This document shows, piece after piece, positions 37,543-45,768 of a stretch of DNA of 64,000 nt. The stretch lies in the NCBI RefSeq assembly GCF_000826545.1, contig NZ_CDME01000006.1, positions 93,063 to 157,062 on the forward strand, in the 5' to 3' direction. This stretch comes from Kibdelosporangium sp. MJ126-NF4. GTDB taxonomy: Bacteria; Actinomycetota; Actinomycetes; Mycobacteriales; Pseudonocardiaceae. The notes under the pieces are model-generated. The model ran no database searches. It was not told the DNA's origin and saw only the letters and a list, made by a program, of their open reading frames with translations. The position numbers and the translations under genes were made by a program. How positions within the stretch are numbered: the stretch's first letter is position 1; every line of letters starts with the position of its first letter.

Positions 37543-38577
37543 TCAGCCTGCGATCATGCGGCCCGCGGACTTCAGGTGCTGGCAGGCCTCGATGATGCGG
37601 TCGCCCATCGCGGTCTCCGCCTTCTTGAGGTAGCTGCGCGGGTCGTAGGTCTTCTTGTTGCCGACCTCGCCGTCGATCTTCAGCACGCCGTCGTAGTTGG
37701 CGAACATGTGGGCCGCGATCGGCCGGGTGAAGGCGTACTGCGTGTCCGTGTCGATGTTCATCTTCACCACGCCGTAGGACAGGGCCTCGTGGATCTCCGA
37801 GAGCTCCGAGCCGGAGCCGCCGTGGAAGACCAGCTCGAACGGCTTCGAGTCGGCCGGGCGGCCCAGCTTCTGCGCGGCGACTTCCTGACCGCGCTTGAGG
37901 ACCTCGGGGCGCAGCTTCACGTTGCCCGGCTTGTAGACGCCGTGCACGTTGCCGAAGGTCGCGGCCAGCAGGTAGCGGCCGCGCTCGCCCGCGCCGAGCG
38001 CGTCGAGCGTCTTGAGGTAGTCGTCCTCGGAGGTGTAGAGCTTGTCGTTGATCTCGTTGGCGACGCCGTCCTCCTCGCCGCCGACCACGCCGATCTCGAC
38101 CTCGAGGATGATCTTGGCCTCGACGGCCTGGGCCAGCAGCTCGGCCGCGATCTTCAGGTTCTCGTCGAGCGGCACCGCCGAGCCGTCCCACATGTGCGAC
38201 TGGAACAGCGGGTTCTGCCCGTTGGCGACGCGCTGCTTCGAGATCTCGATCAGCGGGCGGACGAAGCCGTCCAGCTTGTCCTTCGGGCAGTGGTCGGTGT
38301 GCAGCGCGATGTTCACCGGGTACTTGTCCGCGACCACGTGCGCGAACTCGGCCAGTGCGACCGAGCCGGTGACCATGTCCTTGACCTTGGTGCCGGACGC
38401 GAACTCGGCGCCGCCCGTCGACACCTGGATGATGCCGTCGCTCTGCGCCTCGGCGAAGCCACGCAGCGCGGCGTTGAGCGTCTCCGAGGAGGTCACGTTG
38501 ATGGCCGGGTAGGCGAACTCGTTCTGCTTCGCCCGGTCCAGCATCTCGGCGTAGACCTCGGGTGTGGCGATGGGCAT
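37543..38577 (-). CDS. fbaA: class II fructose-bisphosphate aldolase
   Basis: A 344-aa zinc aldolase of glycolysis/gluconeogenesis. It shows PAINVTSSETLNAALRGF, the zinc-ligand ALHTDHCPKD, the second ligand GNVHGVYKPG and the phosphate loop VFHGGSGS. The actinobacterial insertion of this class is present. The ATG at 38577 follows a gaggagga site; the extra upstream 23 codons are excluded because the enzyme family starts at MPIATPEVY. Confidence 0.96.
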   Translation of the reverse strand: MPIATPEVYAEMLDRAKQNEFAYPAINVTSSETLNAALRGFAEAQSDGIIQVSTGGAEFASGTKVKDMVTGSVALAEFAHVVADKYPVNIALHTDHCPKDKLDGFVRPLIEISKQRVANGQNPLFQSHMWDGSAVPLDENLKIAAELLAQAVEAKIILEVEIGVVGGEEDGVANEINDKLYTSEDDYLKTLDALGAGERGRYLLAATFGNVHGVYKPGNVKLRPEVLKRGQEVAAQKLGRPADSKPFELVFHGGSGSELSEIHEALSYGVVKMNIDTDTQYAFTRPIAAHMFANYDGVLKIDGEVGNKKTYDPRSYLKKAETAMGDRIIEACQHLKSAGRMIAG

Positions 38578-38771
38578 CGGTCTCGTCCTCCTCGGGGCTG
38601 GGATGCCTGTGCAGCCGAATCCTACGAGGGACCGACCGGCGGTCACCGGTGAGCATCGATGGTCACCTACAGTGACAACTTCGTGGTAGTGGCCTTCGCG
38701 ATCGATTCAGTTGAGCCGCACCCTGTTCAGCCCGATCGTGGCCTCAAGCCACCGCTGCCACCTGCCGAGAC

Positions 38772-38809
38772 ACTCACGCTGGGTGCATCACTCACTCGAA
38801 GGCGTGAGT
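38772..38809. promoter_or_regulatory. 8-bp inverted repeat upstream of the NOS-like gene
   Basis: ACTCACGC (38772-38779) and its exact complement GCGTGAGT (38802-38809) flank 22 bp, about 30 bp before the chosen NOS-like start. It may be a hairpin or a spaced operator. A ten-base palindrome TCACCGGTGA is present further upstream toward the aldolase. No regulator is assigned. Confidence 0.4.
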
Positions 38810-38840
38810 CTTGCGGGTGACCCGTCTGGCAGTGTCGACA

Positions 38841-39881
38841 ATGCCGCCCGCGCACGTAGATTTCTGGCCCGTGACCGCCCTTTATAACGAAACGATCACC
38901 GGCGGTCCGGTCGCCTTCGCCGCGGCGGAGGACTTCCTGCGGATGTTCCACGACGCGCACCCCGAGGCGGGCGCTGTGCGCCACCGGCTGGCCGAGGTGC
39001 GCGCGGAGATCGCGGAGACCGGCACCTACCGGCACACGAACGAGGAGCTTTGCTACGGCGCCAGGGTCGCGCTGCGCGACAGCGGCTGGTGCACCAGTGG
39101 CCTGCCGTGGCGACGGCTGAAAGTCCGCGACCTGCGCGGCATCCACAAGGCACAGGCCGTCGCGGCGCAGTGCTTCGAGCACCTGCGCCTGGCCACGACC
39201 GGCGGCAAGATCCAGCCGCTGGTCACGGTGTTCGCGCCGGACCGGCCGGACGCGCCCGGACCGCGGATCTGGAACGCCCAACTGGTCAGCTACGCCGGTT
39301 ACCCGGCGATGGGCGACGCCCGCAACGCCGACTTCACCGAGTCGGTCGAGGCGCTCGGCTGGCAGCCACCCGTGCCGCGCACCGCCTTCGACCACCTGCC
39401 GCTCGTGGTCAGTACCGGGCTGCAGGATCCGCAGCCCTACCGGATTCCCCGCGAAATCGTCAACGAGGTGCCGCTGACGCACCCGGATCTGCCGTGGTTC
39501 GCCGAGCTCGGGCTGCGCTGGCCAGCCGTCCCGGTGATCACGAACATGCGGCTGTGCATCGGCGGGATCGACTACCCGGCCGCGCCGTTCAACACCTGGT
39601 TCGTCGGCACCGACATCGGCACGCGCAGTCTCGCGGACGAGTCCGCGTACGCGATGCTCCGGCCGGTCGCCGACCGGCTGGGGCTGGACACGTCGACCGA
39701 CCGGACACTGTGGCGGGACCGGGCCACGCTGGAGCTGAACCGGGCGGTGCTGCACTCGTTCGACACCGCCCGCGTGATGATCACCGACCACTACGCCGAA
39801 ACGCAGCACCGGCTCGCCTGGCTCAGGTCACGCCGCAACCGCGGCGAACGCCCCACGTTCCGGCCGCAGAGGTCACGTTAG
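38841..39881 (+). CDS. nitric oxide synthase oxygenase-like protein, divergent and shortened
   Basis: A 346-aa protein that aligns along most of its length with bacterial NOS oxygenase. Shared blocks include TGTYRHTNEEL, GGKIQPLVTVF, IWNAQLVSYAGY, ALGWQ, PLTHPD, GGIDYPAAPFNTWF and LADE. The heme ligand Cys is kept (Cys84), but the proximal Trp six residues before it is Leu, and RCIGR becomes WCTSG. The arginine-binding Glu of GTEIG is Asp258. The C-terminal pterin/heme segment (WTWLIPP in Bacillus NOS) is absent: the protein ends about 35 residues early. The start is uncertain (ATG 38841; GTG 38871 possible). It may make NO, act on another guanidine, or be inactive. Confidence 0.85.
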   Translation: MPPAHVDFWPVTALYNETITGGPVAFAAAEDFLRMFHDAHPEAGAVRHRLAEVRAEIAETGTYRHTNEELCYGARVALRDSGWCTSGLPWRRLKVRDLRGIHKAQAVAAQCFEHLRLATTGGKIQPLVTVFAPDRPDAPGPRIWNAQLVSYAGYPAMGDARNADFTESVEALGWQPPVPRTAFDHLPLVVSTGLQDPQPYRIPREIVNEVPLTHPDLPWFAELGLRWPAVPVITNMRLCIGGIDYPAAPFNTWFVGTDIGTRSLADESAYAMLRPVADRLGLDTSTDRTLWRDRATLELNRAVLHSFDTARVMITDHYAETQHRLAWLRSRRNRGERPTFRPQRSR

Positions 39882-40700
39882 GGCGTTGCCGAGAGTCTCG
39901 AACGCTTCCGGGTCAAGGGATCCGTCGGCGGTGAGGACCTGGATGTCCACGTGGTCGGCACCGGCCTCGTGGTGCGCGGCGACTGTGGCGACGATGTTGT
40001 CGACGCCCTGCGGGATCAGCGCGCCGAGCAGCCGGTCGCTGCCGCCGTCGGCGAAGTCCTCCTCGGTGAACCCATACCGGAGCAAGTTGTTGGTGTAGTT
40101 GGTGAGCCGCAGGTAGAACGTGGTGTAGTCGTGGATGATCCGGTCGGCCACCGCGCGGTCGGGTTCGAGCACAACCGCGACCTCCGGGGCCAGCAACGGC
40201 CCGTCGCCCAACGTTTTCCGTGCCGCACGGGTGTGCTCGACCGGCGAGAAGTACGGGTGCGCGCCTGCGGTCCGCTCGGCCGCCAGCGTCAACACCTTGG
40301 GGCCCAACGCAGCCAGTGCACGGCCGGACGCGGGCACACCGGCGGCGTCCAGTTCGTCCAAGTAGGACACGAGCTTGGTGTACGGCTTCTCGTACCGGGT
40401 GTTGAGCAGCTTGTGGCCCGCGCCGACGCCGAGCAGGAACCGATCGGGGTGCTTGGCCACGATCCGGTGGTACGACTCGGCCACATCGGCGGCCTCGGTG
40501 GCCCAGACGTTCACGATGCCAGTCGCCACCACCAGCGTGCTGGTCACGTCCAGCGCCGCCTCCGCGACCCGCAGGTCGGCAGCGGGCGATCCGCCGAGCC
40601 ACAGCGTGCCGAACCCGAGTTTCTCAAGGTTGGCCGCCGCTTCCGGGCGGCCGTCCCAAAGGTTGACCATGCTCCAGATGCCGACCTTGCCCAGCTGCAT
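39873..40700 (-). CDS. LLM class F420-dependent oxidoreductase (TIGR03620-like)
   Basis: A 275-aa TIM-barrel flavin/F420 enzyme. Characteristic: GKVGIWSMVNLWDGRPEAAANLEKLGFGTLWLGGSP near the start and LGVGAGHKLLNTRYEKPY. The ATG at 40700 follows gaagggcg; the long upstream open frame is opposite the aldo/keto reductase and is rejected. The substrate is unknown. Its 3' end overlaps the NOS-like gene by 9 bp tail to tail, and it is divergent from the aldo/keto reductase. Confidence 0.88.
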   Translation of the reverse strand: MQLGKVGIWSMVNLWDGRPEAAANLEKLGFGTLWLGGSPAADLRVAEAALDVTSTLVVATGIVNVWATEAADVAESYHRIVAKHPDRFLLGVGAGHKLLNTRYEKPYTKLVSYLDELDAAGVPASGRALAALGPKVLTLAAERTAGAHPYFSPVEHTRAARKTLGDGPLLAPEVAVVLEPDRAVADRIIHDYTTFYLRLTNYTNNLLRYGFTEEDFADGGSDRLLGALIPQGVDNIVATVAAHHEAGADHVDIQVLTADGSLDPEAFETLGNALT

Positions 40701-40757
40701 GTCTCGCCCTTCGATATGCGACTGCGTCAAATACCCACACGGGGTTACGTTCGACCC

Positions 40758-41696
40758 ATGACGAACATTCCCGGAACCGAGTTGGATGTGTTCCCCCTCA
40801 CCCTCGGCACCAACATCTTCGGGTACACGGCGGACAGGGCGACGTCCTTCGAGATCATGGACCGGTACGTCGAAGCCGGGGGCAACTTCCTGGACACGGC
40901 TGATTCCTATTCGGCGTGGGCACCGGGCAATGTGGGCGGTGAGTCCGAGACGGTCATCGGCCAGTGGCTGGCGGAGCGCGGCAACCGCGACGACATCGTG
41001 CTGGCCACCAAGGTCGGTGCGCACCCGGAGTTCAAGAGCCTGTCGGCCAAGACGATCAAGGCCGCCGCCGAGGCGTCGCTGCGACGGTTGGGCACCGACC
41101 GGATCGACCTGTACTGGGCGCACTTCGACGACCTGGAGATCGCGGTCGAGGAGACGCTCGGCGCGTTCACCGACCTGGTCAAGGAAGGCAAGGTCCGGCA
41201 CATCGGCGCGTCGAACCTCAGCGGTGAGCGGATCACCCAGTCGCTGGCGGCGTCCGATCGGGACGGTCTGGCCCGGTACGTGGCGTTGCAGCCGCAGTAC
41301 AACCTGGTCGAACGCGCGGGCTACGAGTCGGAATACGCGCCGATCGCGGCACGGGAGAACCTCGCCGTGTTCCCGTACTTCGGCCTGGCCAGAGGCTTCC
41401 TGACGGGCAAGTACCGGAGTAGGAACAGTGACGGCGACGGCAGCGTCCGCGCGGGGAAGGCGTCGGAGTACTACGACGAGCGGGGCAAGCGCGTGCTGGC
41501 GAAGCTGGACGAGATCGCGGCCGCGCACGACGTGCCGGTGGCCAGCGTCGCCCTGGCGTGGCTGCGGCAGCAGCCGACCGTCACCGCTCCGATCGCGAGC
41601 GCTCGCACGCCTGAGCAACTGCCCGCGCTGCTGCGGTCCGTCACGCTCGATCTGACCGCTGATGAGCTGGTCGGACTGACCGAAGCCGCTTCCTGA
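40758..41696 (+). CDS. aldo/keto reductase
   Basis: A 312-aa NADPH-dependent AKR barrel. The catalytic tetrad is visible: Asp and Tyr in NFLDTADSYSAWAPG, Lys in VLATKVGA and His in DLYWAHFDD. The NADP-contact AIASARTPEQL lies near the C-terminus. The ATG at 40758 is used. It shares a 57-bp divergent promoter region with the LLM gene. Substrate unknown. Confidence 0.92.
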   Translation: MTNIPGTELDVFPLTLGTNIFGYTADRATSFEIMDRYVEAGGNFLDTADSYSAWAPGNVGGESETVIGQWLAERGNRDDIVLATKVGAHPEFKSLSAKTIKAAAEASLRRLGTDRIDLYWAHFDDLEIAVEETLGAFTDLVKEGKVRHIGASNLSGERITQSLAASDRDGLARYVALQPQYNLVERAGYESEYAPIAARENLAVFPYFGLARGFLTGKYRSRNSDGDGSVRAGKASEYYDERGKRVLAKLDEIAAAHDVPVASVALAWLRQQPTVTAPIASARTPEQLPALLRSVTLDLTADELVGLTEAAS

Positions 41697-41767
41697 CTCG
41701 CAGTAGCTTACCGACAGTAGGTTGAGGTACGGTCGAGCGGATCTGACCCGAGGGTGAGGAGGCCCCA

Positions 41768-42661
41768 GTGAGCGCTCGCAGCGTCAACGGCAAGGTCGTG
41801 CTGATCACTGGGGCCGCCCGCGGCATCGGCGCGGGCGTGGCCAAGCAGCTGGCGTCGCAGGGCGCCAAGCTCGCACTGGTCGGCCTCGAGCCGGAGGAGC
41901 TGAAGAAGGTCGCGGCCGAGTGCGGCCCGGACGCGGCGTACTGGGAAGCCAACGTGACCGACTGGGGCTCGCTGGAGCAGGCCGTCAACGGCGTGGTCGC
42001 GCACTTCGGCGGAATCGACGTCGTGGTGGCCAACGCCGGGATCGCGGCGACCGGCTTCGTGCGCTCGATCGACCGGGACGCGTTCGAGCGGGTGATCGAG
42101 GTGGACCTACTGGGCGTCTGGCGCACGGTGCGAGTCGCCCTGCCGCACCTGATCGAGCGGCGCGGCTACGCACTGGTGATCTCGTCGGCCGGTGCGATCA
42201 TGCACATTCCCGGCAACGCCGCCTACAGCGCGGCGAAGGCGGGCGTGGAGGCGTTCGCCAACAGCCTGCGCGCGGAGGTCCGGCACCTGGGAGTGGCCGT
42301 TGGTGTCGCGCACCCGACGTGGATCGCCACCGACATGGTCAACAGCGCCGACAAGCACCCGGTTTTCGGCTCGCTGCGGACGAACGCGCCCGGCCTGGCG
42401 GCCAAGACGTACCCGCTCTCGCTCGCGGTCGACCAGCTCAGCGAGGGCATCGCCAAACGGGCCCGCGCGATCCACGTCCCCGGCTGGGTCGGCGCGATCA
42501 AGCTGGTCCGCGCGCTGCTGCCGCGGCTGGTCGAACTGGCCACGCGCGGCATGATCCCGAAGGCCGACAAGGCGGCCATCGAGGACATCGCCCAGCGTGG
42601 CAGCAAGGAAGCCAGCATCGTCGGACCGGGTGCACAAGCCGATCTCGACGCACGGAAATAG
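41768..42661 (+). CDS. SDR family oxidoreductase
   Basis: A 297-aa short-chain dehydrogenase with the TGAARGIG nucleotide loop, VANAG, and catalytic Ser-Tyr-Lys (ISSAGAIMH, YSAAK). The C-terminal extension past residue 240 is typical of SDRs acting on lipophilic or steroid-like substrates in actinobacteria. The GTG at 41768 has a gaggagg site upstream. It is followed at 24 bp by the PPOX-like gene and may be co-transcribed with it. Confidence 0.91.
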   Translation: MSARSVNGKVVLITGAARGIGAGVAKQLASQGAKLALVGLEPEELKKVAAECGPDAAYWEANVTDWGSLEQAVNGVVAHFGGIDVVVANAGIAATGFVRSIDRDAFERVIEVDLLGVWRTVRVALPHLIERRGYALVISSAGAIMHIPGNAAYSAAKAGVEAFANSLRAEVRHLGVAVGVAHPTWIATDMVNSADKHPVFGSLRTNAPGLAAKTYPLSLAVDQLSEGIAKRARAIHVPGWVGAIKLVRALLPRLVELATRGMIPKADKAAIEDIAQRGSKEASIVGPGAQADLDARK

Positions 42662-42685
42662 CCGGGAAGCGGTTAGATCAGCCTC

Positions 42686-43153
42686 ATGTCACGCCGCGCG
42701 GAGATCAAGATGACGCCCGACGAGGTGCGCGCGTACCTCGAGACCGGGCGGGTGGCCAACGTGGCCACGGTCGGCCCGAACAACCGCCCGCACCTGGTGC
42801 CGGTGTTCTACATCATGGAGGGCGACGGGATCGCCACGTGGACGTACGGCACGTCACAGAAGGTGGCGAATCTCCGCCGTCTCGCCGAGGCCACGGTCCT
42901 GGTGGAGAGCGGCGTGGCCTACGAGGAGCTGCAGGGCGTCTCGCTGGAGTGCGACGTCGAGATCGTCGAGGACACCGAGCGGATCGTGCTGATCGGCACC
43001 GAACTGCTCGGCAAGATGTCGCCAGGCAACACCGAGGTGGTCACGGCCGCCGCGCAGTTCATCCGCGCACAGGCGGAAAAGCGCGTCGGCCTGGTGTTCC
43101 GCCCGACCAAGGTGGTCAGCTGGGACCACCGCAAACTCGGCGGGACGTACTAA
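42686..43153 (+). CDS. PPOX class (F420-binding) split-barrel oxidoreductase
   Basis: A 155-aa split-barrel protein of the pyridoxamine 5'-phosphate oxidase-like superfamily (VANVATVGPNNRPHLVPVFYIM, then TYGTSQKVANLRRL). In actinobacteria such proteins often bind F420 or heme. The C-terminal GLVFRPTKVVSWDHRKLGG is common to F420-binding members. The stop adjoins the convergent YciI gene. Confidence 0.85.
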   Translation: MSRRAEIKMTPDEVRAYLETGRVANVATVGPNNRPHLVPVFYIMEGDGIATWTYGTSQKVANLRRLAEATVLVESGVAYEELQGVSLECDVEIVEDTERIVLIGTELLGKMSPGNTEVVTAAAQFIRAQAEKRVGLVFRPTKVVSWDHRKLGGTY

Positions 43154-43441
43154 CTATGCCTTGGGCAGCCCGGCGCCGAGGGTGATCTTCCACTCCCGCA
43201 CGTCACGCCTGGCTGCCACGCCTTCGGTCGTGTACGGGTCGTCGGCGAGGATCTTGTCCAATTGGGCCCTGTCCTCGACCTGGTACACGGCGAAGCCGCC
43301 GAGGTCGTCGGCCCACGGTCCGGCCGCGAGGACGATGCCCTGCTCAGCGAGTCCGCGCAGGTAGTCGCGGTGCGCGGGGCGCACGGCCGTCAGCTTGTCG
43401 CGGTCGGTGGTGTATGTGACGTCAGCGGTGTACCAAGCCAT
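43154..43441 (-). CDS. YciI family protein
   Basis: A 95-aa ferredoxin-like fold protein with the YciI pattern: RPAHRDYLRGLAEQGIVLAAGPWADDLGGFAVYQVED-type residues 20-57, containing the conserved His and Asp pair, and ending DDPYTTEGV. YciI-like proteins are small dehydratase/hydrolase-like enzymes of unclear substrate. The ATG at 43441 is used; 26 upstream in-frame codons lie in the promoter region shared with the sigma gene. Confidence 0.85.
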   Translation of the reverse strand: MAWYTADVTYTTDRDKLTAVRPAHRDYLRGLAEQGIVLAAGPWADDLGGFAVYQVEDRAQLDKILADDPYTTEGVAARRDVREWKITLGAGLPKA

Positions 43442-43523
43442 GGCGCCGATCGTAACGGGATGGCGTGACGTTCTTGATGATCGGACGCTGTGAGGAAGAC
43501 AGCTGACCGATACTCTCAACCCC

Positions 43524-44174
43524 GTGACAGGTCATGGCGGCAATTTCGGCGGCAACCAGCCATCGCAGCAGTTCCAGGGCGGCACACCGACGTGGCCAGG
43601 CCCGGAGAACAACGCGGAGCGCAGCGTGGAGACCACGCTCACCCGCCTGCGCGCGCTCGACGGCGGCGGTTCGATCGCCGAGACACCGGCCCGGCTGACG
43701 CTGGAAGACCTGTACCGCATGCACCGGATGCGGCTCGTCCGGCTGGCCCTGTTGCTCGTCGACGAGCCCGCGACGGCCGAGGACGTGGTACAGGAGGCCT
43801 TCACCGGGCTGCACCGGCACTGGGCCAACCTGCGTGACGGCGCGGCCGCGGTCGGCTATCTCCGGACGGCCGTGGTGAACGGGTCTCGCAGCGTGTTGCG
43901 CCGCCGCAAGACCGCCCGTGACTACACGCCGCCACACGCGGTGAACGCGCGTTCCGCCGAGAGTCTGGCCATGCTCACCGCTGAGCACCAGGCCGTCGTG
44001 CAGGCGCTGTCCCAGTTGCCGCCACGGCAGCGTGAGGTGCTCGTTCTGCGCTATTACGGCGGTTTGTCCGAAGCCGAGATCGCCGAGGCGGCCGGAATCT
44101 CCAAGGGCACGGTGAAGTCCACCGCATCCCGCGCGCTGGACGCGTTGCAGAAGATCATGGCGGGTCCTGCGTAG
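43524..44174 (+). CDS. SigE family RNA polymerase sigma factor (third copy)
   Basis: A 216-aa sigma factor with an extra 55-residue Gly/Pro/Gln-rich N-terminal tail, then region 2 (LYRMHRMRLVRLALLLVDEPATAEDVVQEAF) and region 4 (LPPRQREVLVLRYYGGLSEAEIAEAAGISKGTVKSTASRALDAL-type residues 162-205). Starts at GTG. Unlike the two copies near 10 kb it has no adjacent membrane partner gene. The next gene is nagA, about 110 bp downstream. Confidence 0.87.
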   Translation: MTGHGGNFGGNQPSQQFQGGTPTWPGPENNAERSVETTLTRLRALDGGGSIAETPARLTLEDLYRMHRMRLVRLALLLVDEPATAEDVVQEAFTGLHRHWANLRDGAAAVGYLRTAVVNGSRSVLRRRKTARDYTPPHAVNARSAESLAMLTAEHQAVVQALSQLPPRQREVLVLRYYGGLSEAEIAEAAGISKGTVKSTASRALDALQKIMAGPA

Positions 44175-44220
44175 TCCCAGCGGCCGATTGGCGCTGTCGC
44201 AGGACGTTCGTACTCATGCG

Positions 44221-44237
44221 GGCGAGTGACACTCGCC
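44221..44237. promoter_or_regulatory. 17-bp perfect palindrome before nagA
   Basis: GGCGAGTG-A-CACTCGCC is a perfect 8-bp inverted repeat around a single base, 47 bp after the sigma gene stop and 2 bp before the DasR-like site. It could be a second operator or the hairpin that ends the sigma transcript. No T-run follows it. Confidence 0.5.
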
Positions 44238-44239
44238 TG

Positions 44240-44253
44240 TTGGTATAGACCAA
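44240..44253. promoter_or_regulatory. DasR-responsive element (dre)-like site upstream of nagA
   Basis: The 14-bp sequence ttggtatagaccaa differs at one core base from the dre half-sites TGGTCTAGACCA bound by the GntR regulator DasR of Streptomyces and relatives. It is 29 bp before the nagA ATG. DasR represses amino-sugar genes and is released by glucosamine-6-phosphate, so the location over nagA is what the known regulon predicts. No dasR gene lies in the window. Confidence 0.75.
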
Positions 44254-44282
44254 TCGTGGGTTCATGTCCCATCATCGTCACC

Positions 44283-45425
44283 ATGACGCACCTGGTGATC
44301 AGTGGGGGCAAGGTCGTGACGCCGGACGGCGTCCTCGATCCCGGGTGGCTGGAAGTCGAGAACGGCACCATCACCGCGCTGGGCCCGGGGTACCCCGAGC
44401 AGTCCGGCGTGCCGGTGACGGATGTGGCCGGTGCGTGGGTCGTGCCCGGTTTCGTCGACATCCACTGCCACGGCGGCGGCGGTGAGGCGTTCACCGACAC
44501 CGATCCCCTGCGGATCGGCACGGCGGTCGAGGCCCACCGCCGACACGGCACCACGACCATGCTGGCCTCGCTGGTCTCCCGGCCGGTCCCCGAACTGGTC
44601 AACCAGGTCGCCGCGCTGGCCGAACTGGTCTCCGACGGGCTGATCGCCGGGATCCACCTGGAAGGCCCGTTCCTGTCCGCGGCCCGCTGCGGCGCGCACG
44701 ATCCGGCCATCCTGTGCCCGCCGGAGCCGTCGTCGATCCGCAAGCTGCTCGCCGCCGGTGACGGTGCGATCAGCATGATCACCGTCGCGCCCGAGCTGGA
44801 CGGCGCGGTGCACGCGGTCCGCACACTGGTCGACAACGGGGTGATCGCCGCGATCGGCCACACCGACGCGACCGTGGCGACCGTGCTGCCCGCGATCGAC
44901 GCGGGCGCGACCGTGGCCACGCACCTGTTCAACGGAATGCGGCCGTTGCACCACCGCGAACCCGGGCCAATTGGCGCGCTGCTGGACGACCCACGTATCA
45001 CGGTCGAGCTGATCGTGGACCTGGTGCACGTCCACCCCACCGTCGTGCGGCTGGCCGCGCGGCACGCCGGGCCCGGCAGGACCGTGCTGATCACGGACGC
45101 GATCGCGGCCGCCGGTGTCGGCGACGGCGTGTACGACGTCGGCGGGCTGGAGGTCACGGTGACCGACGGCGTACCGAGGATCGCGGGCGGCGGTTCGCTG
45201 GCGGGCAGCACGCTCACGATGGACGCGGCCTTCCGCAACCTGGTCACCGGCTGTGGGCTGACCGTCCGGGAGGCCGTCGCGGCCTGCTCGACGAAACCGG
45301 CCGCGCTGCTCGGGCTGAGCGAGGACACCGGGGCGCTGACCGTGGGACTGACGGCGGACTTCGTACTGCTCGACACGGACCTGAGGCCGACCGGTGTGAT
45401 GGCCCGCGGCGAGTGGGTCAAGTAA
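44283..45425 (+). CDS. nagA: N-acetylglucosamine-6-phosphate deacetylase
   Basis: A 380-aa amidohydrolase that removes acetate from GlcNAc-6-P, feeding amino sugars to glycolysis and wall synthesis. Metal motif DIHCHGGGG near residues 58-66, GIHLEGPFLS, GHTDATVATV, THLFNGMRPLHHREPG and the catalytic Asp in LITDAIAAAG are all canonical. The ATG at 44283 is used. No nagB or PTS genes are adjacent. Probably controlled through the dre-like site just upstream. Confidence 0.95.
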   Translation: MTHLVISGGKVVTPDGVLDPGWLEVENGTITALGPGYPEQSGVPVTDVAGAWVVPGFVDIHCHGGGGEAFTDTDPLRIGTAVEAHRRHGTTTMLASLVSRPVPELVNQVAALAELVSDGLIAGIHLEGPFLSAARCGAHDPAILCPPEPSSIRKLLAAGDGAISMITVAPELDGAVHAVRTLVDNGVIAAIGHTDATVATVLPAIDAGATVATHLFNGMRPLHHREPGPIGALLDDPRITVELIVDLVHVHPTVVRLAARHAGPGRTVLITDAIAAAGVGDGVYDVGGLEVTVTDGVPRIAGGGSLAGSTLTMDAAFRNLVTGCGLTVREAVAACSTKPAALLGLSEDTGALTVGLTADFVLLDTDLRPTGVMARGEWVK

Positions 45426-45434
45426 ATTCGGGCC

Positions 45435-45743
45435 GTGGCCAAGGAGAAGGACCCGGAGCAGCTGATCTCCGAGGCGTTGCGAGCCCAGGCCGTTCAGGTG
45501 AACGGTCCGCCCGCGACGCCCGGCTTCGGCCTGCTGTCCGGCGAGGACCTCGGGCTGGCTGCCCGGCTGCGGACGCAGTCCATGGCCGACGACGAATTCC
45601 TCGACGACGAATACGACGAATATGACGACGAGTTCCCCGACGAGGCGCCGAGACGCAGACTCGGCGGCTGGTCAGTGCTCCTGGTCGCGGTCGCGTTGGG
45701 CGTTGCCTGCGGTGCCGTGATGGGACTGCTCACGATCCTCTGA
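45435..45743 (+). CDS. small acidic single-helix membrane protein
   Basis: A 102-aa protein. An acidic cytoplasmic part (residues 50-66 consist largely of Asp, Glu and Tyr) is followed by basic RRRLGG and one C-terminal transmembrane helix (about residues 76-100). GTG start 9 bp after nagA. It is 25 bp before the DedA gene and may belong to the same transcript. Not recognised as a known family. Confidence 0.65.
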   Translation: MAKEKDPEQLISEALRAQAVQVNGPPATPGFGLLSGEDLGLAARLRTQSMADDEFLDDEYDEYDDEFPDEAPRRRLGGWSVLLVAVALGVACGAVMGLLTIL

Positions 45744-45768
45744 GGTTTCCCGGGTACCGTGTTCGGCC

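Noticed and set aside
40701..41618. N-terminal extension of the LLM ORF (39873-41618) to 581 aa
   Set aside because: The added region is antisense to the aldo/keto reductase and looks like Arg/Gln-rich shadow sequence; LLM proteins begin at the MQLGKVGIW start at 40700.
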